Source: Rhodanobacter sp. 7MK24 (GTDB lineage: Bacteria; Pseudomonadota; Gammaproteobacteria; Xanthomonadales; Rhodanobacteraceae). Taken from it: a DNA stretch of 64,000 nt. Numbering within the stretch: the stretch's first letter is position 1; each line of letters opens with the position of its first letter. Made by a program: the position numbers and the translations under genes. Location of the stretch: assembly GCF_014842995.1 (NCBI RefSeq), contig NZ_JACYXL010000003.1, positions 1 through 64,000 of the forward strand. The letters are read 5' to 3'. The notes below the pieces were generated by a model. That model saw nothing but the letters and a program-made list of their open reading frames with translations, made no database searches and had not been told where the DNA came from. Positions 1 through 9,600 of the stretch are shown here, piece after piece.

Positions 1-1107
1 TTCACGGTCAGCGCGCCCAGCGCACCGTTGGTCGCATTGCCGCCCACCGTTCCGCCAAACGTCACCGCGCCGCTGCCCGCGCTCACCGTCAGGTTTTCGG
101 CCGTCGTGCTCGCGTTGTCCACCGTGCTGCCGAAATCCACCGCACTGTTGGTGGTCGTCAGCGTCAGCCCGCCAGCCAGTTCGACGGCCCCGTTGTAGGT
201 CTGTGCCCCGCTGGTGGTGATGTTGCCGTTGAGCGTGGCGATGCCGGTGTTGGTCGCCAGGCTCGCCGCCTTCACCGTGCCGAAGCTCGTCGCACCCGAT
301 CCGTTCACGGTCAGCGCGCCCAGCGCACCGTTGGTGGCACTCCCACCCACCGTTCCGCCGAACGTCACGGCGCCGCTGCCCGCGCTCACCGTCAGGTTTT
401 CGGCCGTCGTGCTCGCATTGTTCACCGTGCTGCCGAAATCCACTGCACTGTTGGTAGTGGTCAGCGTCAGCCCGCCAGCCAGTTCGACGGCACCGTTGTA
501 GGTCTGTGCCCCGCTGGTGGTGATGTTGCCGTTGAGCGTGGCGATGCCGGTGTTGGTCGCCAGGCTCGCCGCGTTCACCGTGCCGAAGCTCGTCGCGCCC
601 GTCCCATTCACGGTCAGCGCGCCCAGCGCACCGTTGGTCGCATTGCCGCCCACCGTTCCGCCGAACGTCACGGCGCCGTTGCCCGCGCTCACCGTCAGGT
701 TTTCGGCCGTCGTGCTCGCATTATCCACCGTGCTGGTGAAATCCACCGCGTGGTTGGTGGTGGTCAGCGTCACGCCGCCAGCCAGTTCCACGGCACCGTT
801 GTAGGTCTGTGCCCCGCTGGTGGTGATGTCGCCATTGAGCGTGGCAGTGCCGTTGTTGGTCGCCAGGCTCGCCGCGTTCACCGCGTCAAAACTCGTCGCT
901 CCCGTGCCGTTCACGATCAGCGCACCTAACGCACCGTTGGTCGCGCTGCCGCCCACCGCTCCGCCGAACGTCACGGCGCCGCTGCCCGCGCTCACCGTCA
1001 GGTTTTCGGCCGTCGTGCTCGCGTTGTCCACCGTGCTGGCAAAGTCCACCGCATTGTTGGTGGTCGTCAACGTCACGTTGCCGCCCAGGGTCACTGCGTC
1101 GTTGTAA
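1..1107 (-). repeat. Tandem 303-bp (101-aa) repeats inside tpsA
   Basis: The stretch beginning ttcacggtcag at position 1 recurs at 304, 607 and 910 with an exact period of 303 bp (101 codons). Copies are nearly identical at the low-coordinate end and diverge toward 910-1107. Upstream in the gene (about 1108-1560) the same theme continues as shorter, more degenerate units of about 246 bp. Such in-frame repeats expand and contract by recombination and are hard to assemble, so the copy number should be treated with caution. The array continues out of the window. Confidence 0.92.
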
Positions 1108-3779
1108 GTCTGCGTACCTGTGGTGGTGACGTTGCCGTCGAGCGTGAGGCTGCCTCCTGTCGCAGACAAACTCGTCAACGCACCATGGGCGCCACCGCCC
1201 AACGCACCGCCAAACGTCACCGCACCCGTACCGGCATTCACTGTCAGCGCTTTGGCCGTCGCACTGGCGTTATCCACCGTGCTGCTGAAATCCACCGCAC
1301 CGTTGCTTGCGCTGCTGTCCAGCGTCACGTTGCCACCCAGCAGCACCGCGCCGGTGTAGGTCTGGTTGCCTGTGGTGGTGATGTTGCCGTCGAGCGTGAG
1401 GCTGCCTCCGGTTGCGGACAGGCTAGCCAGCGCACCGTTGGTGCCACCACCCACCGCGCCGCCAAACGTCACCGCATGCGTACCGGCATTCACCCCCAGC
1501 GCCTCGGCTGTCGCGCTGGCGTTGTCCACCGTGCCACCAAACGTGACATTGGCCCCCGCCGCCACCGATCCGCCTGCCGTGGTGTCGATACTGATCGACG
1601 GCGCGTCCAGCGTGATTGCTCCGCCAAAATCGACCGCGCTTCCGCTGGTCGTGATGTTTCCGGTCAAAACCAACGGGTTGCTGCCGTAGTTGCTCAACGT
1701 CAGGGCGCCACTTCCGATAGTCACCGTCCCCAACGTCAGCGCGTTGCCTCCGTTGTTCAGCGTCACCGCATGTGCACCGCTGTTGCTCAGCCCCACCGCG
1801 CCGCCAAAGTCGTTGCCAGTGTTGCCAAGACTGATGGCCGCCGCTCCTGCATTGAGCGACGCCGCCCCCGACGTGATCGTGTTGCCGGCTGCGGTGAGCT
1901 CGGCGATCCCGGTGGCATTCACCGTCAGCGCGCCACTGCCCGTATTGATGCTACCGGTGCTGGTGCCGCTTCCGATGTTGAGCGCGCCACCGCCCGTGCC
2001 GGTTTCGATGTCGAGTGCTCCACCACTGGTGGTGATGGCAGCACTCTGCGTGTTGCCGATATTCACTACGCAATTGGTGCTCGACGCACACGACGCGTTG
2101 CTGACGTAGGACGTTCCGCCGGCCGAGCCGCCGTAGTTCGCCCACAGGTTCACATTGAGCTTGTCCGTGCCGTCGCTCGAAATGTTGGCGTTCAGGAAGA
2201 TGCTGCCAGCGGCTTGCAGGGAGAGAGTTCCCCCGCCGGTGGCGACGATGGCGTTGTCGACGGTTATGTCGCCCTTGCTCGCGCTACCGCCGGCGCCGGT
2301 GAAGATCGAGACATTGCTGCCGCCGGTCAGCGCTGCGTCGATGACGCTGGGATCGATGCTCGAAACGCTTGAGCTGCTGGAAAAAACGCCGCCGGTGAGC
2401 GTCCCGGTACCGCCGGTGACGATGTCGACATCGTAAGGATCCATCAGCCACAGGCCCGCCTGACCATGCGCCGCCGAGGCATTGGCCTGGCCTTGCACAT
2501 TCAGGCCGTAGTGCGAGGAGGTTTCGATCTGGCCGCCGTTGCCGCCATCCGCGCCGCCGCGCGCGCTGATGCTGCCGTAGAAATTGTTGACGTTGTTGCC
2601 CCATACCACCACCGAGCCGCCGTTGCCGGATTGCGTGGCATCGGCATCGAGTGTGGCACCCGGCGCGATATAGGCGGCCGACGCGGTCTGCAGGCCTTCG
2701 CCGCCCTGCCAGCCGCCGCCCACACGGATGCTGCCGCCACCCTGGGTGCCGGATGCGTCGATCTTGCCGCCCATGACGCCCACGTCCTGGTCGGAAAGCA
2801 ACTGCACACTGCCACCATGCACGCCACTGGCGTCGATGTTGCCGCTGCTGATGACGTTGCCGCCCGTGCCGACCAGCCGCACCACGCCGCCTGCGGTGCT
2901 GATGCCGTGCGCATCGATCACACCGGTGTTGTTGACCAGGTTGGTGAACAGGTTCTTCGCAGCCGAGGCCTGCAGCACCACGGTGCCGCCGTCGGCCTGC
3001 ACGGTGCCATTGTTCGTCACCGCGGCTTCGTCGGCGTTCAAGCGCTGTTGCAATGCGCCGGTGATCTGCACGCTGACCAGGCCGTCGCCGTCGAAGTCCA
3101 GCACGGCCTTGTCGGCACCGTCCAGGTTGATGTGGCCGTAATTGGCGACGATCAGCCCGTCGTTCTCCACCTGGCCGCCGATCAGGCTCACCGAACCGCC
3201 GCTGGCGGCCTGGATCGTGCCGTGGTTGACGACGCCGGCGCTGCCGCCATGGGCGTCGAGGTTGAAATGGCTGGCAAGGAAATCGGTGGGCGTGAGGTCC
3301 AGCGTGCTCGCCATCAGGCCGCCCACGTTCAGCTGCGCGCTGCTGCCGAAGATGATGCCGTGGGTGTTGATCAGGAACACCTGGCCGTTGGAATTGATGT
3401 GGCCGAAGATCTGGCTGGGGTTCTGGTCGAAGATGCGGTTGAGCGCTATCGCGCTGTGCGATGGCTGGTTGAACAGCACCGAGGCGTCCTGCCCCAGGTT
3501 GAAGCTCTGCCAGTTCAGGGCCAGCAACGCGGATTGCTGGTTGACCACGGTGTTGACGCCGCTCTGCGTGATCGAACCCACGCCTCCCACCACCACCCCG
3601 CCCACCGGCGTGGTGGTAGCCGCCACGCCGCCGGAGGCCGCCAGCGCACCGCCGCACAGCGACATCGAACCGAGGGCAAGCGCCATGCTCAGCGCCAGGC
3701 GTTGCTGGCGCAGCCGTGACAGGGCCGTCGCCGTGCGATGGTTGGACGTGCGCTGGGTCGCGAGGGGAGTCGTGTTCAT
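1..3779 (-). CDS. TpsA-family filamentous haemagglutinin-like adhesin, C-terminal part outside the window
   Basis: Large exoprotein of a two-partner secretion system, exported across the outer membrane by the TpsB encoded just upstream. Translation from ATG 3779 runs open to the window edge (about 1,259 codons). Residues 1-48 form an extended signal peptide with a basic N-part (SRLRQQR) and an Ala/Leu core ending GGALA. The TPS secretion domain follows, with the family motifs NPSQIFG (residue 120) and NGQVFLINTHGIIFG (131-145). From about residue 700 the protein becomes Gly/Ala/Thr/Ser-rich beta-strand repeats, such as GAVTFGG, SLATN and TTSGAQTYNGAV, consistent with a beta-helical stalk. The start lies 12 nt after the tpsB stop, so the two genes are one operon. 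No receptor-binding or toxin C-terminus can be judged because the end is missing. Confidence 0.93.
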   Translation of the reverse strand, partial: MNTTPLATQRTSNHRTATALSRLRQQRLALSMALALGSMSLCGGALAASGGVAATTTPVGGVVVGGVGSITQSGVNTVVNQQSALLALNWQSFNLGQDASVLFNQPSHSAIALNRIFDQNPSQIFGHINSNGQVFLINTHGIIFGSSAQLNVGGLMASTLDLTPTDFLASHFNLDAHGGSAGVVNHGTIQAASGGSVSLIGGQVENDGLIVANYGHINLDGADKAVLDFDGDGLVSVQITGALQQRLNADEAAVTNNGTVQADGGTVVLQASAAKNLFTNLVNNTGVIDAHGISTAGGVVRLVGTGGNVISSGNIDASGVHGGSVQLLSDQDVGVMGGKIDASGTQGGGSIRVGGGWQGGEGLQTASAAYIAPGATLDADATQSGNGGSVVVWGNNVNNFYGSISARGGADGGNGGQIETSSHYGLNVQGQANASAAHGQAGLWLMDPYDVDIVTGGTGTLTGGVFSSSSSVSSIDPSVIDAALTGGSNVSIFTGAGGSASKGDITVDNAIVATGGGTLSLQAAGSIFLNANISSDGTDKLNVNLWANYGGSAGGTSYVSNASCASSTNCVVNIGNTQSAAITTSGGALDIETGTGGGALNIGSGTSTGSINTGSGALTVNATGIAELTAAGNTITSGAASLNAGAAAISLGNTGNDFGGAVGLSNSGAHAVTLNNGGNALTLGTVTIGSGALTLSNYGSNPLVLTGNITTSGSAVDFGGAITLDAPSISIDTTAGGSVAAGANVTFGGTVDNASATAEALGVNAGTHAVTFGGAVGGGTNGALASLSATGGSLTLDGNITTTGNQTYTGAVLLGGNVTLDSSASNGAVDFSSTVDNASATAKALTVNAGTGAVTFGGALGGGAHGALTSLSATGGSLTLDGNVTTTGTQTYNDAVTLGGNVTLTTTNNAVDFASTVDNASTTAENLTVSAGSGAVTFGGAVGGSATNGALGALIVNGTGATSFDAVNAASLATNNGTATLNGDITTSGAQTYNGAVELAGGVTLTTTNHAVDFTSTVDNASTTAENLTVSAGNGAVTFGGTVGGNATNGALGALTVNGTGATSFGTVNAASLATNTGIATLNGNITTSGAQTYNGAVELAGGLTLTTTNSAVDFGSTVNNASTTAENLTVSAGSGAVTFGGTVGGSATNGALGALTVNGSGATSFGTVKAASLATNTGIATLNGNITTSGAQTYNGAVELAGGLTLTTTNSAVDFGSTVDNASTTAENLTVSAGSGAVTFGGTVGGNATNGALGALTV

Positions 3780-3791
3780 GGTCGTTGTCCG

Positions 3792-5798
3792 TCAGAACGT
3801 GAGGCCGAACCGCGCATAGACGTGGTAACCGTGCTTGTCCGAGGCATCCTGGCTGCCCAGCGGCACCGCGCCGTCGAGATGGAACTCGAGGTGGTGCCAG
3901 AACGGCAGGCGGAAGATGAAGCCCGCGCCGGCGCCGCTGTAGGTCACCGGGGTGAGTCCGGTGGCGCGCTCCGCGGCGACCGGGTAGCCGCGCGCGTAGT
4001 CCAGGAAGGTTTCCATCTCCAGCAGCTCGCGCCATGGCCGGCCGTGGAACGGCGACACCGCGGAACTGAAGCCCGGCGCGTCCACGTGGTATTCCAGCGA
4101 TGCGTAGTAGCCGCGCGCGCTGAGTGCGTCGGCGATCGGATAGGCGCGCACGCTGTCCGGACCGCCGATGGCAAACTGCTCCAACGGCACCAGCACGTCG
4201 TTGGTGTACTGGCCGTTGAACTTGAAGTACAGCCGCTGCGTCTTGGTGAGGAACTGCATGCGGGTGTATGCGATGCGTTCGGAATGGAAATTGCGCGAGT
4301 GATCCGGGCTGACCAGGTCCGGCACGGCCGAGTCGTCGTTGATCGACTTGCGCACCGATACCTGCAGCACATCCACGCCGTTGAAGCGCTTGTCGATGTG
4401 CTGCAGGCCAAAGCCCAGTTCGGCCAGCTCGAAGCGCTCGTCGGACAGTGCGAAGTTGAAGCCGCCCATCTCCAGCTTCGATTCCTCGCGGATCAGGTGC
4501 AGCGAGCCGATCATCTTCAGGTCGTCGGTGTTGACGAACTTCCAGTCCGCGCCACCGAAATACGAGGAACTCGGGCCCTTCACGTTGAGCTTGGCAAACG
4601 CGCCGGAGTTGATCTGCAACTCGCTGCGGGTGGCGCCGAATACTGCGCCCAGGCCCGGTTCCACCACCGTCGGGATGGTGTAGGTCAGCGAACCATAGAC
4701 GTTCTGGCTGGGGTCCATCGCGTAGTCGACCTTGGCATCCAGGCTGTCGCCGATGCCCAGCGGACTGTTCCAGGTGATGCCCGCTTCCGCACGGTAGCGC
4801 CCCGTTTCCGCCGTGCCGTAATTGTTCATGCCCAACGTGATGGTGTACGGCCGCGGCGCCTCGCGCGCCACCATGATCAGGTCGGTGTCGCCGGTCTGCT
4901 CGCCGGGCTGGAAGGTGGAAGTCACCGATACGCCCGGCAAATCGCGGTCGTACAGCAACGCGGTAACCACCGCCTGGTTCTGCAGGGCCTGCCCGCGCAG
5001 CTTCTCCGCCGGCGCCGCGATCACCCCGGCGCGGTAACGCTTGTTGCCCTTGACGATGATGCGGCCGATCTTGCCTTCCAGCACCTGGATGTACACCACA
5101 TGGTCGCCGCCCACCGTCTGCGCCGGCAGGAAAGCGGTAGCCAGGATGAACCCGGCATTGCGGTAGCGGTTGGTGATCGCATCGGCCACGCCCTGCAACT
5201 GGTCGAAACCGAGCTGAACCGGCTGCGCCCCGCCGCCGCCCAGCTTGTGGAACTGCGCATCGGCCAGCGCCTGGATGCTTGCCAGGGTGATGCCGGCATC
5301 CTTGTGGTCATCCACGCCTTCGACGCGGAAGCCGCTGACGGCGATCTGCTGGGTTTGCGCGTTGCCCACGTCGCGCTCCTTCAGCGGCGGCACCACGTTG
5401 TCGGGCGCTGCCGTCTGCGCGGCGGAGCTCGTCGCCGCTTGCGGTATGGCAGGGGTTGCCGGAGCTGCCGACGCGATGGCGGCCCCCGGCACATGCGCGG
5501 TGTAGGCAACTACCTGCCCAGGCAGGTAGGCGTGCGCGTCCGGGTAGCCGGCCTTGTGCAGCGCCTCGGTGATATGCGCGGCCAGTTCCTGCAGTTGCGT
5601 CGCGCCCAGCGAAGCGCCATGCCCTGCCGCCTGCTGGTATTCGCGATCGATGATCGCCTGCACGGCAGGCTGCGCATCACTTCCCGCAGGCACGCCGCTG
5701 ACCAGGATCTGCGGTGGACTCCCGCCGGTCGCCTGCGCCCATGCCTCTCCGGTTCCCAAGACCAGCGCCAACGCTGTTGCCAGACAGACCCTGCGCAC
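3792..5798 (-). CDS. TpsB outer-membrane transporter (FhaC/ShlB family)
   Basis: Omp85-superfamily pore that secretes the adjacent TpsA. I start it at GTG 5798 (668 aa), which has AAGGGG six bases upstream and gives a clean signal peptide (VRRVCLATALALVLG...AWA, cleavage near residue 21); the open frame extends further upstream but without a signal peptide start. Three POTRA-like segments are visible at about 30-100, 152-245 and 246-312; the first is separated from the second by an Ala/Pro linker. The beta-barrel carries the loop motif GGPDSVRAYP, equivalent to the VRGY motif of the family, and the protein ends in Phe (RFGLTF), as outer-membrane barrels do. Upstream lies a long leader with a promoter-like motif shared with T6SS genes (5949-5977). 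Confidence 0.93.
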   Translation of the reverse strand: MRRVCLATALALVLGTGEAWAQATGGSPPQILVSGVPAGSDAQPAVQAIIDREYQQAAGHGASLGATQLQELAAHITEALHKAGYPDAHAYLPGQVVAYTAHVPGAAIASAAPATPAIPQAATSSAAQTAAPDNVVPPLKERDVGNAQTQQIAVSGFRVEGVDDHKDAGITLASIQALADAQFHKLGGGGAQPVQLGFDQLQGVADAITNRYRNAGFILATAFLPAQTVGGDHVVYIQVLEGKIGRIIVKGNKRYRAGVIAAPAEKLRGQALQNQAVVTALLYDRDLPGVSVTSTFQPGEQTGDTDLIMVAREAPRPYTITLGMNNYGTAETGRYRAEAGITWNSPLGIGDSLDAKVDYAMDPSQNVYGSLTYTIPTVVEPGLGAVFGATRSELQINSGAFAKLNVKGPSSSYFGGADWKFVNTDDLKMIGSLHLIREESKLEMGGFNFALSDERFELAELGFGLQHIDKRFNGVDVLQVSVRKSINDDSAVPDLVSPDHSRNFHSERIAYTRMQFLTKTQRLYFKFNGQYTNDVLVPLEQFAIGGPDSVRAYPIADALSARGYYASLEYHVDAPGFSSAVSPFHGRPWRELLEMETFLDYARGYPVAAERATGLTPVTYSGAGAGFIFRLPFWHHLEFHLDGAVPLGSQDASDKHGYHVYARFGLTF

Positions 5799-6312
5799 GG
5801 CAATCCCCTTGATGATCGATGACCCACAGGCATGGGCCCCATGTGCCCCTGCCATCCCCCGGCTCGGTCACGACGGCCGACGGCGCCCACCGGACAGCCG
5901 GTCGGCGCCCCGCTTGCGATACGTCAAACCAGACCTTCCCTGGTACCCAATGCGCAAAGTGGCGGGCTTTCCGGTCATTGCGGAAATGGCATGAAACATG
6001 CGGACCGGGGGCCGCGCCCCGGAAGAGCTGTGCAAAGCCATCGCGTGCAACGCACCTCCCCTGCGTGCCGCAACGCCCCTCTCAACCATTCGGACGCGTT
6101 CCGGCGCAAGCCCAGGTTCGACCTACGCGGCGTGCGCCTTGCCTGATCCGCGCCTCGGCATATTCCTCGCACTGCGCTGCAACGCCACAAGAGGATGCGC
6201 CAATCCGCTGCCTGCAGCTGATGTGATGCGTTTCAAGGGCTGCGGCCTGGCGGGGTAAATCAGCGCTCGTTTCCGGATTTGCCTGCATAAGGGCGGGCGA
6301 ACATGACGCAGC
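5799..6312. other. Intergenic region between the T6SS operon end and tpsB
   Basis: About 510 bp without a convincing gene; the short open frames have no ribosome-binding sites or family features. It should hold the end of the T6SS transcript and the tpsB promoter. A 7-bp inverted repeat (gcgggcg 6293-6299, cgcccgc 6319-6325) straddles the stop codon of the last T6SS gene but lacks a T-run, so it is only a weak terminator candidate. The clearest signal is the bipartite motif at 5949-5977. Confidence 0.6.
5949..5977 (-). promoter_or_regulatory. Bipartite promoter-like motif upstream of tpsB
   Basis: On the minus strand TGACC (from 5977) is followed, 20 nt from its first base, by TTGCGCATTGG (TTGCGCATT at 5957-5949). 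The same two blocks at the same spacing occur upstream of tssB, the PAAR gene and vgrG. If it is a promoter, the tpsBA transcript would have a leader of about 140-150 nt. Assignment to an ECF sigma factor is inference. Confidence 0.5.
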
Positions 6313-6642
6313 TCAATCCGCCCGCATCAACCAGTAGAGCAGCAACGCGCACACCAGCAGCCCACAAGCGAAGGCCAGCAGTGGTTTCCATGCCACCACG
6401 CGGCGTTCGATGTGGTTGGCCGGCGCAGACCCGGCGGCGGTGGCAACCGCGGTATTGCGCACTCCCTGCTGAGTGATGCGGGTACGCAAGGTGTTGCGGG
6501 CGGTGATGCCATGGCTGTCGCACAGCGAGCCGAGCAACTGGCGCCGTCGCTTGCGGTATTCCTCGCGGGTGATGCGCCCGGTGTAGTGGGCTTCGTCGAG
6601 GATACGCAGCCCTTGATTGACGCGTTGCTCCCGATCGCTCAT
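6313..6642 (-). CDS. Small tail-anchored membrane protein with a SHOCT-like segment
   Basis: A 109-aa protein whose ATG overlaps the stop of ppkA in an ATGA junction, so it is translationally coupled to the kinase and is the last gene of the T6SS operon. The N-terminal part contains a SHOCT-like helical segment (LDEAHYTGRITREEYRKRR), and the C-terminus is a single transmembrane helix (about residues 88-106, LLAFACGLLVCALLLYWL) followed by MRAD. It is predicted to sit in the inner membrane with its bulk in the cytoplasm. Function is unknown; its position suggests an accessory to the PpkA signalling module. It could also be an unrelated gene trapped at the operon end. Confidence 0.7.
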   Translation of the reverse strand: MSDREQRVNQGLRILDEAHYTGRITREEYRKRRRQLLGSLCDSHGITARNTLRTRITQQGVRNTAVATAAGSAPANHIERRVVAWKPLLAFACGLLVCALLLYWLMRAD

Positions 6643-9600
6643 TTCAGCTCCCGCAACACCCGGAACCCGACGTCTTTCTGCGCACTGCCGCTGTCGCTGC
6701 GGTGGTTGTCCACCGTGCAGTCGGACCAATAGCTGTTGAAGCTGCCGCCGCGCGCCACCACCCCGCCGCCGCTGGTCGTCCACTCCCAGACGTTGCCGGA
6801 CATGTTCACCAGACCCCACGGATTGGCTTCGCGGCCCAGTGCGGAGATCGGGCCGCTGCCGCTGTCGTCCCCACCACCCGGCGGAATGCAGTTGCTGTCC
6901 TGCGCCTGCTTCCAGCCGCTGCCCGCATGCGCCGCGTTCGTCCATTCGTCATCGCTGGGCAGGCGGTAGGTATAGCCGCTGGCGCTGCTCAACCACTGCA
7001 GGTAGCCCTTGGCCTGCGCGAGGCTGATGTTGCTGATCGGCAAGCTGGCGGCATCGTGGTCGCCCGGCGAGGTTTCGCTGCACGCATGGGTGGCGCGGCA
7101 ATAGCGGTTGAACTCGCCGACGGTGACCTCGGTGCGCGACATCGCGTAAGGCTTGCCGCCGCCAATGCCCGGCACCACCACCAGGGCCGGACCGCGTCCA
7201 TTGCTGCCCAATGCGTCCATGCAGGCACGGCCCTTTCCGACCAGTTCCGGACGCGCGCAAGGATCGTTGCCTGCCACGGCGTTGGCGGCTGGGTTCGCAG
7301 TGGGGGCTGTTGCGCCGGCGGTTTCCGTCGCGGGCTTGCTCGGATTACCCGGTGTGGGCTTGGCCGTGGCGGCTGGTGCCTGTCCCGGCGTTGCTGGCGC
7401 AGGCGTGGTCGGCACCGGAGCCGCGGCTGCAGGAGATGCAGGTGTCGCGCTGGGTTTGAGGCTGTCCAACAACGCCGCGAAACTGCCTTGCGGCAGATGC
7501 CCTTGTTGCTTGAGTGACGACTCCAGCGCGGCCAGGCCCTGTGCATCGGCCTTGCGGGCGGCAGCCAGCTGGTTGCGCAGGCGCTGGTAGTCGGCATCGG
7601 CCAAGGGTTGGCCGTTGGCCTTGAGCAAGGTCGCGGCCATTTCGTAGCGTGCCTGTGCGTCGCGCAGGTCGCTGCGGTTGCCCAGCGCCTGCTGGCCCTG
7701 TGTCAGCAGGTTGGCCGCGGCCGTGTACTTGCCGTGCTGGAACTGATCGTCGGCCTGGCCCAGGTAAGCCTGCGCCACCAGTTGCGGGCCTTCCTTGGCG
7801 AGGAAGGGATTGTCCGGCTGGAGGCTGCGGATGCGGGTCAGGGACTCCAGCGCCTTGGCGGTGTCGTCGGCAGCCGCCGCACGTCGCACGGACTCGATGC
7901 GCGAAGCCACTTCGGCGGTGGCGGCCTCCTGGTCGAGCTGGGCCTGCGCCTGCGCCTGCAGGGTTGCCAGCTTGTCGCGCTGGGCGAGCAGCGGTGCCGA
8001 CTGCGGCGCGTATTGCAGGCCGAAGTTCACCAGCGCCAGGTCCTGCGGCAGGTGCGTGGTATCGGCTTGCTGGCCGGCGATCCCCGCGATGGCGCTGCCC
8101 AGTGCATCCACCAGCTTGCGCGTTTCCGGCGAAGAGTCGTTGCGCAACGGGACCATGGCGGCGGCCACCGATTGTTGCCATTGCACGCTGGTCGACGGCG
8201 CAGCCACCAGCGCGGCCAGCGCGCTGCGTGCTTGCGGAATACTCTGCACGGCCGCACCCGGTGCCGCCACGACTGGAGCGGTGGCGGCGGCCAGCGCGGC
8301 CAGTTGCGCCTCGCGCTGCTTCAGGCGTGCCGAGTCCGGGAACAGCCGGGTCGCCAACGCCAGCTGCTGGCGCGCCACGTCCGCATGGCTGGCGCTGAGC
8401 GACTGACCGATGGCGATGTCGTACTTGAGCTCGAGCTCGGCGTTGTGCAGCAGGGCGCTGCGCGGATCGATGGCACGGATACGATCCAGCGTGGCCACCG
8501 CATTGTCGGGCTGGCTTTCGAAGATCGCGCCGGCGGCGATGCGCTGCGACAGCTCGGTGTCCAGCGTGTTGAGCAGGTCGTTCTTCTGCTGGGCGACTTC
8601 GGTGCGCCGCGCGTCGAGCTTGGGCGAATACAGCTTGAGTTGATCGCGCAGGTCGAACACGTGCTGCGCACCCGGGAAGTTGTAACGCCCTTGCGCCGGA
8701 TTCCAATAGGTATCGATGCGCGCGAGCAGGTAGTTCTGGATCGTGTCGCCCTGGTCCAGCACCAGCCGCTTGCGGTCGTCGTCGCCGAGGCTGCCCAGCG
8801 CCGCCATTGCTTCGTTCTCGTTCGCGTAGCGCTGCGAATCGGTGGGCGCGAAACGCGCGATCACGCGCGTGATGTGGTGCTGGTGCAGGTAGCTGATGGT
8901 GCCCCATGTGCCGCCCGCGATCGCGACGACGGCTGCCGCCCCGTAACCCAGCCACGGCACCACCCGCTCGCGCATACCGATGTCGCGCATGCCTTCGATC
9001 ATCGCACCCGCAGTCTGCAGGCGGTCCTCGGTATGGAAGGCCACGGCGTCGCACAGCGTCTTGTATTGGCGCCTGGTCAGGCCTGGCACAGGCGGCGGCT
9101 TCCGGCCTTCCTTCAGCGCCACCTCGGCGCTCTGCTTGTCGAACGGATGCTTGCCGGTGAGCAGCTCGAACGTGACGCAGCCCAGCGCATAGATGTCGTC
9201 GGAGGGCGTGGGCTCCTTGCCCTGGATCATCTCCAGGCTGGCATAGGCAGGCGTGAGCGCACCCAGCGTGCCGGCGTCGAACACCGTTTCCTCGCCGGTG
9301 GCTTCGTTGAGGTGCTTGCCGGCGCGCGCGATGCCGAAGTCGAACACCTTGGGCACGCCGTTGCGCGTGACCATCACGTTGCCAGGCTTGAAATCGGAGT
9401 GCACGATGCCGGCCGCGTGCGCACGCTTCAGCGCCCAGCCCATGCCTTCGATCAGCGGTCGCGCCTGTGCCAGCGGCATGCCGTTGAAGGCGCGTTCGCG
9501 GATCAGCGTGCGCAGGTCGGTGCCGTCGATGTACTCCATCGTCATGTAGACGATGGTGCGGTCCTTGTCGAAGTCGTAGACGCGCACGATGTTGTCGTGC

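Noticed and set aside
1-1107. CRISPR-like array
   Set aside because: Repeats are 303 bp long, without spacers, in frame and coding for adhesin beta-strands.
2284-4035. Long minus-strand open frame of 583 codons overlapping tpsA and tpsB
   Set aside because: Arg/Gly/Pro-rich translation without family features; the overlapping frame encodes the clear signal peptide and TPS domain of TpsA.
5949-5977. Sigma-54 promoter as explanation of the TTGCGCATT motif
   Set aside because: TTGC could be the -12 element, but no GG is present at the required distance (-24) in the tssB copy or consistently in the others.
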